Below, piece after piece: positions 28,841 through 41,399 of a stretch of DNA of 64,000 nt (positions within the stretch are counted from its first letter, which is position 1; each line of letters starts with the position of its first letter). Source of the stretch: Fasciola hepatica (Eukaryota; Platyhelminthes; Trematoda; Plagiorchiida; Fasciolidae); the NCBI GenBank assembly GCA_948099385.1, contig CANUEZ040000156.1, positions 2,666,001 through 2,730,000 of the forward strand. Direction: 5' to 3'. The position numbers were made by a program, and so were the translations under genes. The notes beneath the pieces are model-generated. The model was not told where the DNA came from. It made no database searches and saw only the letters and a program-made list of their open reading frames with translations.

Positions 28841-30100
28841 TTTACAAGTGAGCGCATCTTGTCAACGCAGACGGCAATCACCTTACTAGACTTCCTACAG
28901 AATACCAATACTGCTTCTTATCTAGGATCTATACAATCAACGACTTGTCTCATGCCTTAGACACAGACTCCTAACAACCCGCTTCCTTTGAGCTAAATCT
29001 TCTGGAAGGATGTTTGCCACCCAGCAAACACCATCTGTAGTAGTTCAGACCTACCACCTAAGACAATGAAGCTCGATCACGTCTGTCAACATCTAGAAAG
29101 CTTAGTCAATCAATCAGCTTTCCAAATATTATAGCGGGCTCCATTCCATCGCAGCAACTAAAAGCCAAACATTCAGCTCATTTTTCAAACTTGCGAGATA
29201 CCATTTGGAGCGAGCTACAAAAAGAATATCACGCCTCTCTCCTCCAACAACAAAGTCTCAAGAAAACCATTTCACGACCACGGAACAACATACGTTCCAA
29301 GCATTTGTTGGGAGTAGGCGATTGCACTGTGTCACTCCACAATTTTGTTCATGAAGCCGGTGGAAAGGCTAGCCGCTTAGAACAAATGCTGTCAACGGCT
29401 TTAGGCCGAATGGACCCTACTGATGACTCATCTCCAAGCTCGCTCCTCGCCCGCGTATTGTGCAGCCTAAAAAAGCATTAGAACTCCACGGCTTGATAGC
29501 TGCTCCGCAATAAATGGACTCCTTTGTCTGGAGTTATCACAGAGAATCCAGAACCCTCGTCAGGATATGGCATTGGGCATCCCCGATAAAATGTTAATTG
29601 AATCAGTTAAAAGGACTCTACTCGATGCCTGCTGCATGGCCCATATCCCATGTCAAATAACGAGGCTTACGAGGGCGTATCCACGCAGCTATTGTCATAA
29701 TCTAACGCAGTTTCTCACCGACATCCTCGCCATGCGGTTTAAGAGCATGAAAGCAGATTGGCCGCGGCCACCCTACTGAAGTATATTAGGATTTCGGCTG
29801 ATGAAGCTCCTTTTCAGCCAGAGGTATACCGCTCTGCACACAGGCATATACACAAACCGATCTACTTTTCATCTGCAGCGGAGGCGGCCTGTTTTGCTCC
29901 CGATGAAGTCAGACCTAAAGCCCCACAGCGGCACCGACGAAAACAGCGCCAAAAGGCCTCAGCTGCCCAGTGAAAAAGTGTCCCAAGATGTATACTCATA
30001 CGGCAAGCTTAACATTTCCCTAAAGCAGCCATCAGAAAGTTCGAGGCTTTCATTACCCTGCGCCCATCTGGGAAACTCCAGACCAAAGCGGAAGTCACGT
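28841..30100 (+). other. decayed repeat DNA, no clear gene
   Basis: Frames at 29191-29481, 29567-29779 and 29801-30355 are open but not recognised in their first parts. They may be ORF1-leading sequence of the LINE copy that becomes legible at 30150. Confidence 0.35.
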
Positions 30101-30560
30101 ACAGGGCCTCTTCTACCACTGAAGAAATCAACCGGCCCCTTCCTTAAGATTGCTCGGCCATTCAACCTGATGCAACATAATCCAATAGGCCATCGCAAAG
30201 CCGTACTAACTCGTTGGATGATCCACACACTTCTACGTTTTACTATAGCCATTGAAATTAGGGGAAGGTCTAATAAGTTCACCAATATAACAGTCTTCTA
30301 TGTGCCTGATAGCACTCCGCATGATTCAGTGAGAATGCATCCAGAGTGTTGGTAACATGGCACACCCTCCGCTTCAAATTAGCAAGCAGTGGAAATTGAG
30401 GCAGTGTACAATCTGCCAGTTCTTATTTCGATTCCATGATGAGCAAGCTGCACAGGAATCCAGTGAATTTCGGAGCTTGCTAGCCTTCAATTCTCTATTC
30501 AGAGACATCCACATCGCCGCCGAAAACATCACTACAGAAGGAAATCTTTAGCTCCCAGGG
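30101..30560 (+). pseudogene. CR1-like LINE ORF1 fragment
   Basis: FTNITVFYVPDSTP followed, in another frame, by QCTICQFLFRFHDEQAAQES and FRDIHIAAENITTEGNL matches the conserved ORF1 block at 16749-16500 (NAVVFNV, LLFQFTDDLTATEFI, YKDIKIFSDKTPLQ). At least one stop and a shift. It shows that a second LINE of the same family once lay here on the plus strand. Confidence 0.6.
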
Positions 30561-32545
30561 CTAAAGATCTGCTGTTCTTGACAACGCAACAAATATATCT
30601 TCGTATTACCACCAAGAACACTTGGGAAATATAAAATCAATCCACCCTTCCCCGAACTTCCGGTCGCAGTTATTCAAAATTAGCTGGGATCACCAGTCAC
30701 CTATTCACCCTCTCAAACGCCTCTGGAAGGATCCTTCGTATACCAATCTTATAGAAGCTTCCGTTCCCCCGTAATTCCCGGAATCTCCCGCAGTCCAACC
30801 CCACAAAGCGAAGAAATTGGCCAACAATGAGCTTTCGGTAAGGGCAACCAACCTACCCGTGTAGCAGTACACCATTCTCCGGCCAACTCCAATAATGCAT
30901 AGTAATCTTCATATTCCCACTGGGCCCCTAGGTCCTTTTGCTTCTCTACAGCTCCAACGATTTAAACTTAGAACATCAAAAAGGTGGCCAATAGTGCTTT
31001 CCTGTTCAGGGATGCCAGCCTGCCCACTACGCAGAGCGACCTACACCTAAACCGCAAGCCTCTCTCATCTAAGCCTAACCAGTCCCGCCATTTCGACCCA
31101 GCCTCTAGTGAACTGGCCACTAGCTGCCATTTACATGCTTCGACATTGGTGCGACACAGAGCGCAAAGTCCAGCCTTTGGTTGTGGAGGCTGGGCAATGC
31201 TTAACATTATGAATAGCCCATCTCTTAGACACTGGGTATCCCTGCAACCTATTTCGCTTACCCCACTGCGGTCCCCCGAGGCAGCTGACGAAATTCATCC
31301 GGACATCTTTTACGGACAAATACCGACCAGCCCCTTCACCTTCTTACATCTCTCAGCTCCAATCAACTTCTCACGCACTTCCAACAACTGGATGTTCTGT
31401 CTCTGTCGTGTGACTTTTCCACCCCATTCCGCTTTGTCCCCCTTACCTGCCATCCACCTCTCCCCAAGCCACGGCCATCGCATTGCCCCGCGTGACTTCC
31501 CATTCATCTATGACACTCCGTCGTTTTATCACCCATATTCAACACTCAAATACAGTCCGTTTTTGTTCGACGGTTCAATACTGCAATGCTCACCACATTT
31601 TAACTCGTACCCATACCGGTGACCCTCATTCCCTCTTTTCGCGCCCCTCCACCAGGCTTCGGCTTACTAAGTCGCCGATGTAACTGGGGCCTCTCTCTCA
31701 CCGGAGGATGCCTCCAGGACCCTCCATAAGAAGCTGATAAAAGTAATGACCCTTTTTATCCCAACAATTCTCCTCACCTTGAACAATCTACCCACATCTC
31801 ATTTTAACATAGCCGGGCATCATAACACCACCAGCGCCTCGGCTTTCAACTGCGAATCACACTACCATAAAGCTCACGGACTAAACTCTCCCGATCTCAG
31901 TACTTATTAACCACTCTGGTATGAACCCTCAAGTTGGGTCATGAGATTCACACGTAACACGCAATACCCACCACTATCAAGGTTGTCTAGTAGGATAGTC
32001 CACACACTCCAAACCACTGAATCAAATGGGCCCCTCTATCATCTGGCTCTCTAGACTACAGCCCCCTCCTTCGGATTCCATCAGTAGCACCTCAGCCAGC
32101 ACAGCAGCTCCTCCTATTTTGATGAACCAACTTTCATTACGCATTAGCGTGGACAGATACCAAAGCCTCATGAGCCCTTCTCAGTCTAGATGCAGGTGGA
32201 GCCATTCAACCCCTATTAATTATACCATCTCTGATACAACGCTCTCAGGAATTTTGCACTTTGTAGTCCCTTCTGAAAACTCTGATACCGCCGACACTTT
32301 TAACACTTCATTTACCTTATGGTGCCCCTCCATCCATACTGTGACCGACAAGCCTACCTCTGCCGCTTAACCAATGATTGCTACACTGTTATTATTAGAC
32401 ACTCTATAACCAGGAGGATTCTCCACGTGGGGACCCTAGTGTTACCCACTAACCCCGGCATAACCTGGGTTGCCGAGTAAACTTTGCTCAGGAGCCTGAG
32501 AACAATACTTTCTGGCCTCCAACGCCGCGACGGCAGCTGACTTCT
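30561..32545 (+). other. probable ORF1/ORF2 junction of the same decayed LINE
   Basis: Ser/Pro/His-rich frames at 30984-31622 and 32026-32370 have the composition of the ORF1 tail and ORF2 leader of the intact LINE, but motif-level matches are not convincing. They sit between legible ORF1 (30.1-30.56 kb) and ORF2 (32.55 kb) parts, which is the expected order. Confidence 0.35.
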
Positions 32546-32855
32546 TTCATGCCAGTGGCTCCTCATAAAGGCATCTCAGAAAACAGGAAGCCCTCGCCCT
32601 TGTACATCCTAACAAGGTTAGGCTGTTGTCCAATTTGCTGAGTATACTCTCCCAGCGCTCAAACAAGAAGTCGAGCAGCCTTCTGGGATGTGGCTCTATA
32701 ACTGTTCGCCCACCTACGCTAATCGTGGAAAAGCTCAATTTTCACTTCTCCCTTTTGCTCGTATGTTGTCCCAGTAGCCGCCTTCTTGCTACCCCTGTTG
32801 CTTCTAGCGCCACTCTCTTCGCCATGAGCTATACAACATCTGAAAGAAGCGGCTA
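32546..32855 (+). pseudogene. CR1-like LINE ORF2 linker fragment
   Basis: Plus-strand translation RKQEALALVHPNK and then LLSNLLSILSQRSNKKSS matches residues about 475-505 of the intact ORF2 (RRQEAIALAHPNK, YLSNLLSKRSKQSNH). The frame ends at 32856. Confidence 0.65.
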
Positions 32856-33289
32856 AGCTCTCCTGCCTGGGCTTTCACCGGAACCTGGGCCAAACGGAAT
32901 ACCGTCGGCCTCTTTTCTTTCAGGGGGCCTGACATGGCTCTGTTGCCAAACTTTGATATCGCCCCGTCGTACCGGATTCACTTGCCGGAAGTCACGCTTG
33001 TCCAACTTGACGCAACTAAATAAAATGATTAGAAAACAAGACAAAGGGTAAAGAGTTAAAGTTTTGCCATTTGGGTTTTCGAAGAGTACCCGTCTTTGTA
33101 AATTATAGGCAGTTGACGAGTAAGCTGGGAGCATTTGTTCAGATTTCTTTGGTAGGTAGGTGGGTCACCGGAGGGCCCGATTTGAAGCACCAGCAGGTGA
33201 GGAGAGAAAGTTCTACCGACCAAGGGAAGATAGAACACTGAAGTGACGCATGAGTTCATTCTGAGAATCCTGCTGTCCATCCCGTTCAT
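32856..33289. other. no recognisable feature
   Basis: Short minus-strand frames only. Nothing identified. Confidence 0.3.
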
Positions 33290-33640
33290 AATGGCCTAGA
33301 AAACGGGCCGGAAGGCAGCTTCTACAAATTTGTGGATAGTCTTGAATTCTCGAGATAGTTCTTGGGTTCGAGGCTGGAGCCCAATTGCTCTCAGTTCTTG
33401 AGGTATCTTTTTGTCTGTAGTAGCCGTTTCACTGAGACCAAGAGATCTGGACAACAGGGGACGACAACCAGGGGCATATGGGACAAGTGGTAGCTCAGGT
33501 GGTCGTCTAGAGTGACCAGTGTATGGACTCAGATATTGCGCTTGGAAGGAAGCATGAACGCGTACGGAAAGGCGGTACAACGAAGGCGCAACATCTATAT
33601 AACAAATCGGACGGAAGTGCAACAGCAGGTTTTTGAGCGC
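33290..33640 (-). repeat. repeat X, minus-strand copy
   Basis: The reverse complement resembles 60590-60925 in DNA and in translation (KKIPQELRAIGLQPRTQELS here, KKIPQKPGTNVLQPRTRVLL there). It follows the same LINE 3' end in both places. Either part of that LINE's 3' region or the start of another unit lying head to tail. Confidence 0.55.
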
Positions 33641-35110
33641 TATCTCTCATTCATTTAATTATTTTATTATTTTTCAAAACCTCTTTATATATACAAGTAT
33701 ACTTTTGAGGGAGGGGGAAAAGCGTAGAGAGACAGTCCGGCTGAGGGAAACTCACGGGGGAGCACACACGAGTTGGTATGTCAAAGAGGTTCAAGGAGGG
33801 AACGGTAACCCTAAGAACTTGTCCAACCGCCTTTAAAACATTTCTCCGCTCGGAGCATCGATAACATCCAGTGGCGAACTAATCCAAAGAAATACCATTC
33901 TGTGAGTAAGGAATTCCTACGGACGTTTGTACGAGAGCAAGGCTCGGATGCCTTCTGAACGTGCCCTCTGGGGGTGTCCAGGCTCCGATGTTTGAAGGAG
34001 TAATCTGCTAGCCCTGTGGTGAAAGGTTGTCCATTAGGAAGGGATCCCCTTTAATTCTTCGAGTTTCTAGAGGGTATGGTTTTAGATCGGTCAGCTTTTG
34101 AGGATAAGGGGTGCGTGAAAACCCGCGAACTAGTTTCGTGATTTTCCTTTGTACACGTTTCAAGATGCCTCGGTCCTCGACCAGGTCAGAGGGTACAATC
34201 TGACTGTCATATTCTAGAAGAGGTCGAAAGTTGGACCCATAAATATCTGAGGGTTTTTTGTTGGTGGGTGAAAAGTCCCGTCTTATTTTGTTGAGAAAGT
34301 GAAAGGCAGACTCTTTGGCTAGTTGATGGTGGTAGGAGAAAGAGAGCGACTTGTTTAACCAAAATACGAGGACCCTGTGCAGTTACACATCCTGAAGTGG
34401 TGTGGCGTTATTTACCCAGAAGAATGGAGCCGGGGAGTTACCAAATGACATGCACACACATTTTTCGTCATTAGTTGATAGGCTCCAGTCAACAGACCAT
34501 TATTTGGCATGGTTCATCGCTGAGTGTAATGCTATGGCGCTGTTGCCCTAGATAGTAACATTATCGGCATGCATTGTAATATTCACCGACAGGTTTTCTG
34601 GCAGGTCATCTATATAAATGAGAAACAATATGGGACCTAACACTGGTCCTTGCCGGAGGTTCCGTAGGATTTCAGTTTGTTTATAAGAGGAATATGCGGT
34701 ACCACGTCAAACGCTTTTGCGAAGTCGGCGAACATTACGTGAGGATCATGTCTACGTCGTAGGCCCGAGTAGAACTACCCGTGACGCAGGCGATATGGGT
34801 TCTGCATGACCTTCCTGGAAAGCGACCGTGAGGAGCCGGGGCTACTGATCTGCGCTTGCGCAGGGGTGTCGGTATGACACGCTCTGGCACACTTTCGAAG
34901 CTCTCCTGGGACCGCTAGTGAGGCTAACAGGTCCGCAGCTAACTGGTTGATGGAGATTGCTCTTTTTCAAATGGGGCAGGTTGTATCTCTCTTCCAGGAG
35001 GTTGGGGACGTACCCGGGTCTGGGCTTCGCTGGAAGATCTCCGCTTGGACTTCCACCAGTATAAAGGACAGATGATGTCAAATGGCTTGGAACATATGCG
35101 GATGGCACCT
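33641..35110 (-). pseudogene. LINE reverse transcriptase, minus-strand copy of family A
   Basis: Reading down from 35108, the fingers region (PGYVPNLLEERYNLPHLKKS, PVSCGPVSLTS) gives way near 34720 to FAKAFDVVPHIPLINKLKSY. A deletion removes the segment before the VLGP block, then HADNVTI appears with a stop in the FADD region. The C-terminal part reaches about 33790. Between 33900 and 34720 it is nearly the exact reverse complement of 59515-60330, including the deletion and the stop. Not functional. Confidence 0.7.
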
Positions 35111-35925
35111 TACCGAGAGATCTGGAAGGCTTTTAAGTGTGGTCGATGGCATGGGACCTACTTTTCAAGCTAAGCAAATACAAAACCGCAGTGATGAGAG
35201 AGGACCAAGTTCTATCTCTATGTAGGCCCACCAAGCAATCCAACAGCACTCCCTCAATCAGTGGAGGTTGGGAATCTGGGGGTGGTAGGTGAGGAGAACT
35301 TAAACGGGGTAGGCACTCTGAGAGTGCTGCGAGAAAACCCTTACGCTCAGTTCGCCAAATGAAGCTGGAAATGAGTTCTAGGAGACCAGAGATTTTGCTA
35401 CAAAAATACAGAGTCATTGCAATGCCCCAAACGGAGCACTACTTCCATGGCTGTAGCCATCCCTCGTGCAGGATAAAAAAATCCTCTGGCAGGCACAGCG
35501 GTCTTTTGCCGGGTAGTTCGGACGCCGCAGGGACTAGGCTATGAGAAAAGATTAGGAGAGTTGAAGTTATTTTAATTTGAAAGAAAGTTGGTAAGAGGGG
35601 GCTTAGCGAAGGCCTCCAAAGCCGGCAAAGGGAAGGACAATCAAGTTAGGCTCGGGTAGTCTCTACCTAGATTCCAAAAATGAAAAAATGCGGGGATGAA
35701 GGCACCTGTTCGTGGAGGACCATACCAGAACCGGCATTGGGAGTCGATCGTTTGCTGTGAGGTCTCTCAAAGAGTGCAGTAATTCAACGGAGGAGACAAC
35801 TGAATCAACCTCGGTACTCTTGGAATCGGTTCGAATCGTGTTGCCCTGATTTTAACGATAAAAGTTTGATATCTTCGCGATATCTCTGAGTTCTGGTTCT
35901 GTGCTCTTTATCCCCTAAAAGCAGC
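35111..35925. other. no recognisable feature
   Basis: Mixed short frames; a 94-codon minus frame (35133-35417) is unassigned. Probably LINE-derived. Confidence 0.3.
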
Positions 35926-36363
35926 TCATTGATACTTTACCAGTGCTATCAGTTGCATTTTTGGCGTATTCCTCGGGCTGCTTTATCATATTTTCTAAAG
36001 AAATATCGCCTTGGGATGTCATCCCAAAGGGCTGACGAGGATACGATCCTCGTCCGACAGTGGTGCAAGGTCTCAATGGACTCACAACCGCCTCGCAACT
36101 ATTCTGTTCCAGCTGCAGATTGCCTCGCTGAGATTGCCATGAACCAAAAGACTGAGATTTTCAGTCTCAACAATGTCCTTAGGACCCTGTGGGCTAGGAT
36201 AGTGCATGTGGAGGCGACAGTGCTTTGTGTAATGCAGGAACAAGCAGCGGATCAAAATGCCTCTAAGATCTCAGCAAGAAGCAATAGTGTTGCGGCTGAT
36301 GATCTGACTTTGATATATACTCCAAACGCTCTAATACATGGAGTCATTCGGATAGGAAAATAA
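35926..36363 (+). other. open frame of unknown nature, possible LINE ORF1 scrap
   Basis: A 144-codon frame with a helix-prone middle (AEIAMNQKTEIFSLNNVLRT) and no known motif. It lies upstream of a LINE ORF2 wreck on the same strand, the position expected for ORF1. No function claimed. Confidence 0.3.
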
Positions 36364-36730
36364 CCCCAACGGAGGCAACGCAAAAAATCTTGGTGTTCTG
36401 TCATCGCCTAAGGTAACAAAACCAGCCGGGTGCCCTCGGCCAACCTTCAGTACAATGGACAAATTCTTGGGTTACTTGTTAGCCTCAGCTGATCACAGGC
36501 TCTGTTCAATTGCCTGATACATACAGCCAGTGTGGAGGGGGCTATTGGCCTGGTTAGACTAACAGTAGAGTATACTTAGACCCAGCACCTTCTGGTTGAC
36601 TGCAGACACCAACCGCGACAAGACCCACCTCTTCTGGGCCTCGCCGTCACCAGTGCGTGTCACTTTGTAGACTTGGCCCTTCTCCTCCCTCCGCTTTGAA
36701 AGGGTGACCTCATGGTAACCTTACAGCCCA
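36364..36730. other. no recognisable feature
   Basis: Nothing identified. Confidence 0.3.
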
Positions 36731-38570
36731 AGTGTGATTTCTTTAATCTGCGCGTTAGATCCTTCAAAAGGAATGACCCTAAACAGATCAGGAACTACCT
36801 ACAGCTCCAGTTGGCGGGGATCAGCCGGGAACTGGAAATCGATGGTCAATGGGCTAGTCGAACAAAGCTTTGGTGCTGCTGACCACCTGGTTGCACCAAA
36901 ACCTAGCAAAAACCGATGGAAGGGAGAGCCAGCCTTCAAGGATTATGCTGTCACCAATGGAAGAGCATAGGCGACTGTTTGCGGTTCATAGGTCCACATG
37001 TTCACGACCGACGCAAACAACTCCCTAGCAGTTTTGAATCTGGTTAATTTTAGGATTAGGCAACACTTTAGGAGCAAGGAAAGGCATTTCCTTACTCGAG
37101 CGAGAAGCAATAGGTCCATTTTTGCTGAAACTTTAGGCAAAATCCCGGCAGTTTTTGCCCTCTCTCTTGCCCTTCAAGTAACAGACCCCCCCCTATCGCC
37201 ACTCAGCAAGAAGCAGAGGCCTTCGTTCCTCAGGTGAGCTCCTCCTTGAAGGCTTCTTCTGCGACCATGTATTTAGTGTTCCAAAATACTGTGGTCCATT
37301 CACCACTTGAACACGTCAACTTTTGTTTTGCTGATATACAAAAGAGCGACGTCTCCCTAACCCTCATAGACTTACGGGTCCACATATGGTCAATCGAAAT
37401 ACATTTAGAAAAATAGCCGAGGTCATGTCGGTTCTCTATACCTTGCTTTTCGCTAGTGCTTAGATTCCGAAGCTCTCCTCATTGGTCGAAAGAAAGCAGT
37501 GACAGCTTCAGCATTCAAAAAAGGAAGGCGTCATCCTCCGGAAGGTTACAGACAAATAAAAGACACAACATACATTTCAAGGTCTTTGAAGGCTTTTCCA
37601 AAAATTTCATTCTAAATATTCTTAGAACGCATGGACTGCTTACACCACCTTGGAACCGTTTACTCCCTTGCAGATCTTGCGTCACCATTATGCTGACCGT
37701 GGTGGACGGCCCACCACAAGCTTTCGGTGATGGAGGGATACATTTTGCCACCTACACACTCTGTCAAAGCCTTTCACTGAGTGTCCCGTGATCTCATGTT
37801 TGAACTAAGGATGTATGACATTTCGGGTCAGTCATATCCAGCTATCCGAAGTTTTCTTACAGATCGATCCCTCGCGGTTAGAATTAGGCCTTCCCGCTCT
37901 TCTCCATCTCCGGTCTCTATCGGAGTGCCTCCTTTATCGGTACTTGGTCTCCTTCGTTTTCTCATCGGCAACAATGATATACCTGATGCCATCTCCGTCA
38001 ACATAGCAATGTGCGCTGACAATGTGGCAATATGAGGATCGGACCCCGTGGATTTGCGGGCGGCTATGTTTGCGGCAAGCAGCTGGTATTTTTAATGGAT
38101 CCTGCCAATCAATGACGACAAAGATATCTGATGGAAATCCCGATCAGTCATTATGGATCAAAAGTGCCACTGCAATCCAAAATGTGGATTAGCACAGAAT
38201 TCTGGGATTTTGGCTCTGTAATATTCCTTTTTTCCCTCTCACCAAGAGAAAGCCAACAAATCTGGTTTCCATATCCCCTGAGTGGTTAAACATTCCTTCC
38301 CTTATATATATATATAGGGGACTTCTATCCACTCTATGGAACATACGCCCGTCCTATGCTAGAATATTACGGTCACGTGGTACACACCAGTCGTATCAAG
38401 GGTCAAGATCTACTGGGGCGAATCCAGAGAAAGGCGACGAAGACTGTGCATGGCTTACAGCACACTTCACACACAACTCGTTTGACTGAACGGAACCTCC
38501 ATCCCGTACACGTAAGACGTATACAAGGGGATCATTTTCTTACGTACTACTTGTTCTCAATAGATTGAGT
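36731..38570 (+). pseudogene. LINE ORF2 wreck (linker to reverse transcriptase end)
   Basis: In order and in changing frames: a linker near 36780, FKKGRRHPPEGYRQI at about 37515, DLMFELRMYDISGQSYPAIR and SFLTDRSLAVRIRPSRSSPS at 37785-37905, GVPPLSVLGL and NIAMCADNVAIXGS near 38020 (the FADD box, mutated), then PMLEYYGHVVH and RIQRKATKTVHGLQ at 38355-38460. This is the standard CR1-group order. Multiple stops and shifts; dead. Confidence 0.7.
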
Positions 38571-39520
38571 GAACCAAATTTTAAACTGTCGAGCCCAGGA
38601 CCTCTGCGTGTGTGTAGCAAGAAACTGCTTAAGCCCCGTCTGTGCACACTTATGCGTCAAACTTTCATCACTTCCAACATTAGATCTTTGTGGAATAATC
38701 CTGCATAAGAAGTAATGGAGGCATCATCCAAATCTGTCTTCGAGGCCCTTTTGGATCGTCACCTGCGGCTAAGTTGTGGCCTGCACCCAAACTAATCCAA
38801 CTCCCTATCAGTGATGCCTTTGGGTTGTAATTTTCTCTCTTTTCCAGCCGTCCGAAAATAAAAAAGTAAATGAATAAATATTCGACAAAAGATAAGAAAG
38901 AGTCTACATTACATGCCTCTCTTACCGTCGGATTGTTGTATCTTCACCCGCCTACCAATTTCTTTGCCCCAAAATGTAACTTAAAAGGGACAGGTATATA
39001 TATATATATAATCTGGCTTGGAAAAATGTGCATTTACTTTTTCCCATCATCTAATCAGTGGCTTCCTGTGCTTGAGCCCGTTTTCCATCGCGTGTCATCC
39101 AGTTTCCTTCATCCCTTAACCACAAAGAACATGAGATAAATACGAGGTTATGGAATATTTGGGCGGAGGCCCCGTACCCGCAAATTGCTTTAGGACTTGA
39201 AGATTTCAGTCATCGACTGGATAAGGTCAGAGGGGGAGTGGTGTGTTAGAGGCGGCCGCCAGAATCCCCCTGTAACTTTTGTCCCTCTCCTTCGGTCTGT
39301 CTTTATTATTTTTTACTTTCATGAAGCGACGAGTCCGTCAGAGTTGATGGGTTACAGCCCAATTCTAGTGTCAAATCTGGACGGAGCAAGGTAGTAGGCC
39401 CATTGAAGAAATTAGGGTCACCTTGGGGCCCTAGAAGACACTTTGGAAGTACCTGACATGCCAAATATGTCCATAAAGATATAGAGGACAAGAACTACGC
39501 TAGAGAGGTTGAACTTGAAC
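38571..39520 (+). other. LINE 3' region and decayed sequence with AT repeats
   Basis: After the reverse transcriptase end there is an A-rich tail-like stretch (AAATAAAAAAGTAAATG at about 38860) and a (TA)n run near 38996-39010. A smaller (TA)n lies at 38305-38318. The end of this interval leads into the next LINE wreck. Confidence 0.4.
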
Positions 39521-41000
39521 ATGTCAGCAGGGCCGGATAGAATACATCCAGCGACCACAAATCCAGTGGCTGCTGAAGTAATTAGGCTTGTCCATTGGTT
39601 GTCTCGCGCAAAAGTTAGTCAAGTTCTACTGCCATATGGGTGGAATACAGCGGCAATATGAGTCATTCATGAAGGCGGAGTGCTCCGTCAGGAACAACAC
39701 TACAGGCTTGTAAGCCCTGCATGTATCCCCAGCAGATTCTTGGAAAAACAGTCAAGAGAACATATAAGTATGCACTTGACAGAACACAAGTTGCTGAGTG
39801 AAGCGCAGCATGGGTTTCCGAAGGAGGGGTCATGTCTCTCGAACTTTCTCGGGTTTTTGGACAAAGTCACAACTCCGCTGGAATTGGAAGCTTGCTGTCC
39901 ATACTTCAGCAAGGCCCTTGACTCAGAGAATCACCGACTGCGGCTTGGTGTACCTAAGATCTATGGGACAAACGGACGGCCACACAGCTGGATGGCTGAT
40001 CCTCTGACTAACAGGACATTTTTGTTGGGGTAAGATACACAAACTATGGGCCGGTGTGTGACAAGTGGTGTCCTCCAGGGATCGGCCCTGGGACCACTTC
40101 CATTCCTCCTGTACATAAATGACTCTGCTTAAGCACTGTAGCTCTCGTGTTTCATATTTGCAGAGGGTGTGAAGGTTGTCAGATGAAGTCAGCGGGAGTC
40201 TCTAGCTAGTGATATTGAAAAGGTCTTCAAGTGGGCAAACACGTGGGACACACCTTCCATGGAGGCCGAATGTCATCCACCAACCAGGGCGTCATTGGGT
40301 TCAATAGTGAAGGGGCAAAATGGACCGTTCAAGCTCGAAGTGGTGCTACAGATAAAAGACTTGGGTGTTGTTGTAGCTGCTGACTCTGAATGGGTGGATC
40401 GGAATAAGCAGATGTGTTCTTACCCCTGTGCAAAGCATGAAAGAGGCGCCACTTTGAATGCTGCATACAAGCTTGGGCCTTTCGGGCCCTTGAAAAAGTC
40501 CAGCTCCAGGCCACCAGAATGTCGGAGAGTAATTGGGGCGAGGCATACAGCCAGATACAGTACAATATGGGGCCAATTTCCCCAAAAAGGGGCAGACTAA
40601 AAGGGGACCTCGTCAGTGCCTTTAAAATTCTGAAAGGCTTAACGGGGAGGGGAGCCAAGGATATGCTTCCGAAGGCTTCCGACGAACGGACAAGAAGAAA
40701 CCCTATAAAACTATGGAGGGCGTTCTCAAGACCAGAAGTGAGAGCAAACTTCTTTTTGCAATAGGGTGGTTGGATGGTGACGTCAGCTGACCGGAGGGCT
40801 GGTAAGCTTGAAGGATTCCGAACCTTTCAAAAAATGCTAGACAGTGAATGGGTGGATATACTCTCGGAGCAAGAGTTTTGGAGCCGAAGGGGAACACAAG
40901 AAGCGAAATTGTGGCAAGCTTCCTGCAGACCAAAGCAAGACGTGCTGTTCATGAAGGAAAACTCACAAGACGAATGTCTCTTGCTTGGAAGATGAGATGT
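39521..41000 (+). pseudogene. LINE reverse transcriptase wreck
   Basis: Begins AGPDRIHPAT (the usual AGPDGI block). HLTEHKLLSEAQHGFPKEGS and SNFLGFLDKVTT follow, then SGVLQGSALGPLPFLLYIND near 40060. The FADD region is degraded (FAEGVKVV). The thumb appears as RGRLKGDLVSAFKILKGLTG near 40590. Stops and shifts throughout. A third LINE lineage by sequence. Confidence 0.7.
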
Positions 41001-41399
41001 TTCCATTCTTTTCTTTCTTAGCGTAGCTAGATCAGAGGTTTATTCAACCAAACTGAAGGGAAAGGGAAAGCTCAAAAACTTGCACTGGTAGGTGTCGACG
41101 CAAGGGCATAGCGCCGAAGGAAATCTAGACCTCAGATTAGCCTCAGCCATTACCGGTCCTGAGCAAGCTGAACAGGTCGAAGCCAAAGTTTCTGTCTCAC
41201 CGTTCTCAGGAAAGCCTTTGGAGAAGAGACGTCTCTTCATGAATTTGAAGCCTCTGGAGACCAAATAGCCATCTAGTGCAAGAAACTGTACTAACTGGCA
41301 GACTGCTGCCAAGTCCTGGAAGCTGAACTGGACTGAAAGGCGGCTACGACCAGGCAAAAGCAACAGTGGATCAACCCCAAGCTTTCACTCAGGCTTAAG
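41001..41399. other. LINE 3' end and a diverged (CTGAA)-tailed repeat
   Basis: CAGCCATTACCGGTCCTGAG near 41150 and CTGAACTGGACTGAA near 41325 recall the 3' part and tail of the short retroposon at 8734. Similarity is partial. Confidence 0.35.

Noticed and set aside
30984..31622. A 212-codon frame as a host gene
   Set aside because: Composition fits LINE ORF1/ORF2 spacer sequence, and it lies between legible ORF1 and ORF2 fragments of one LINE copy. No domain or splice structure.
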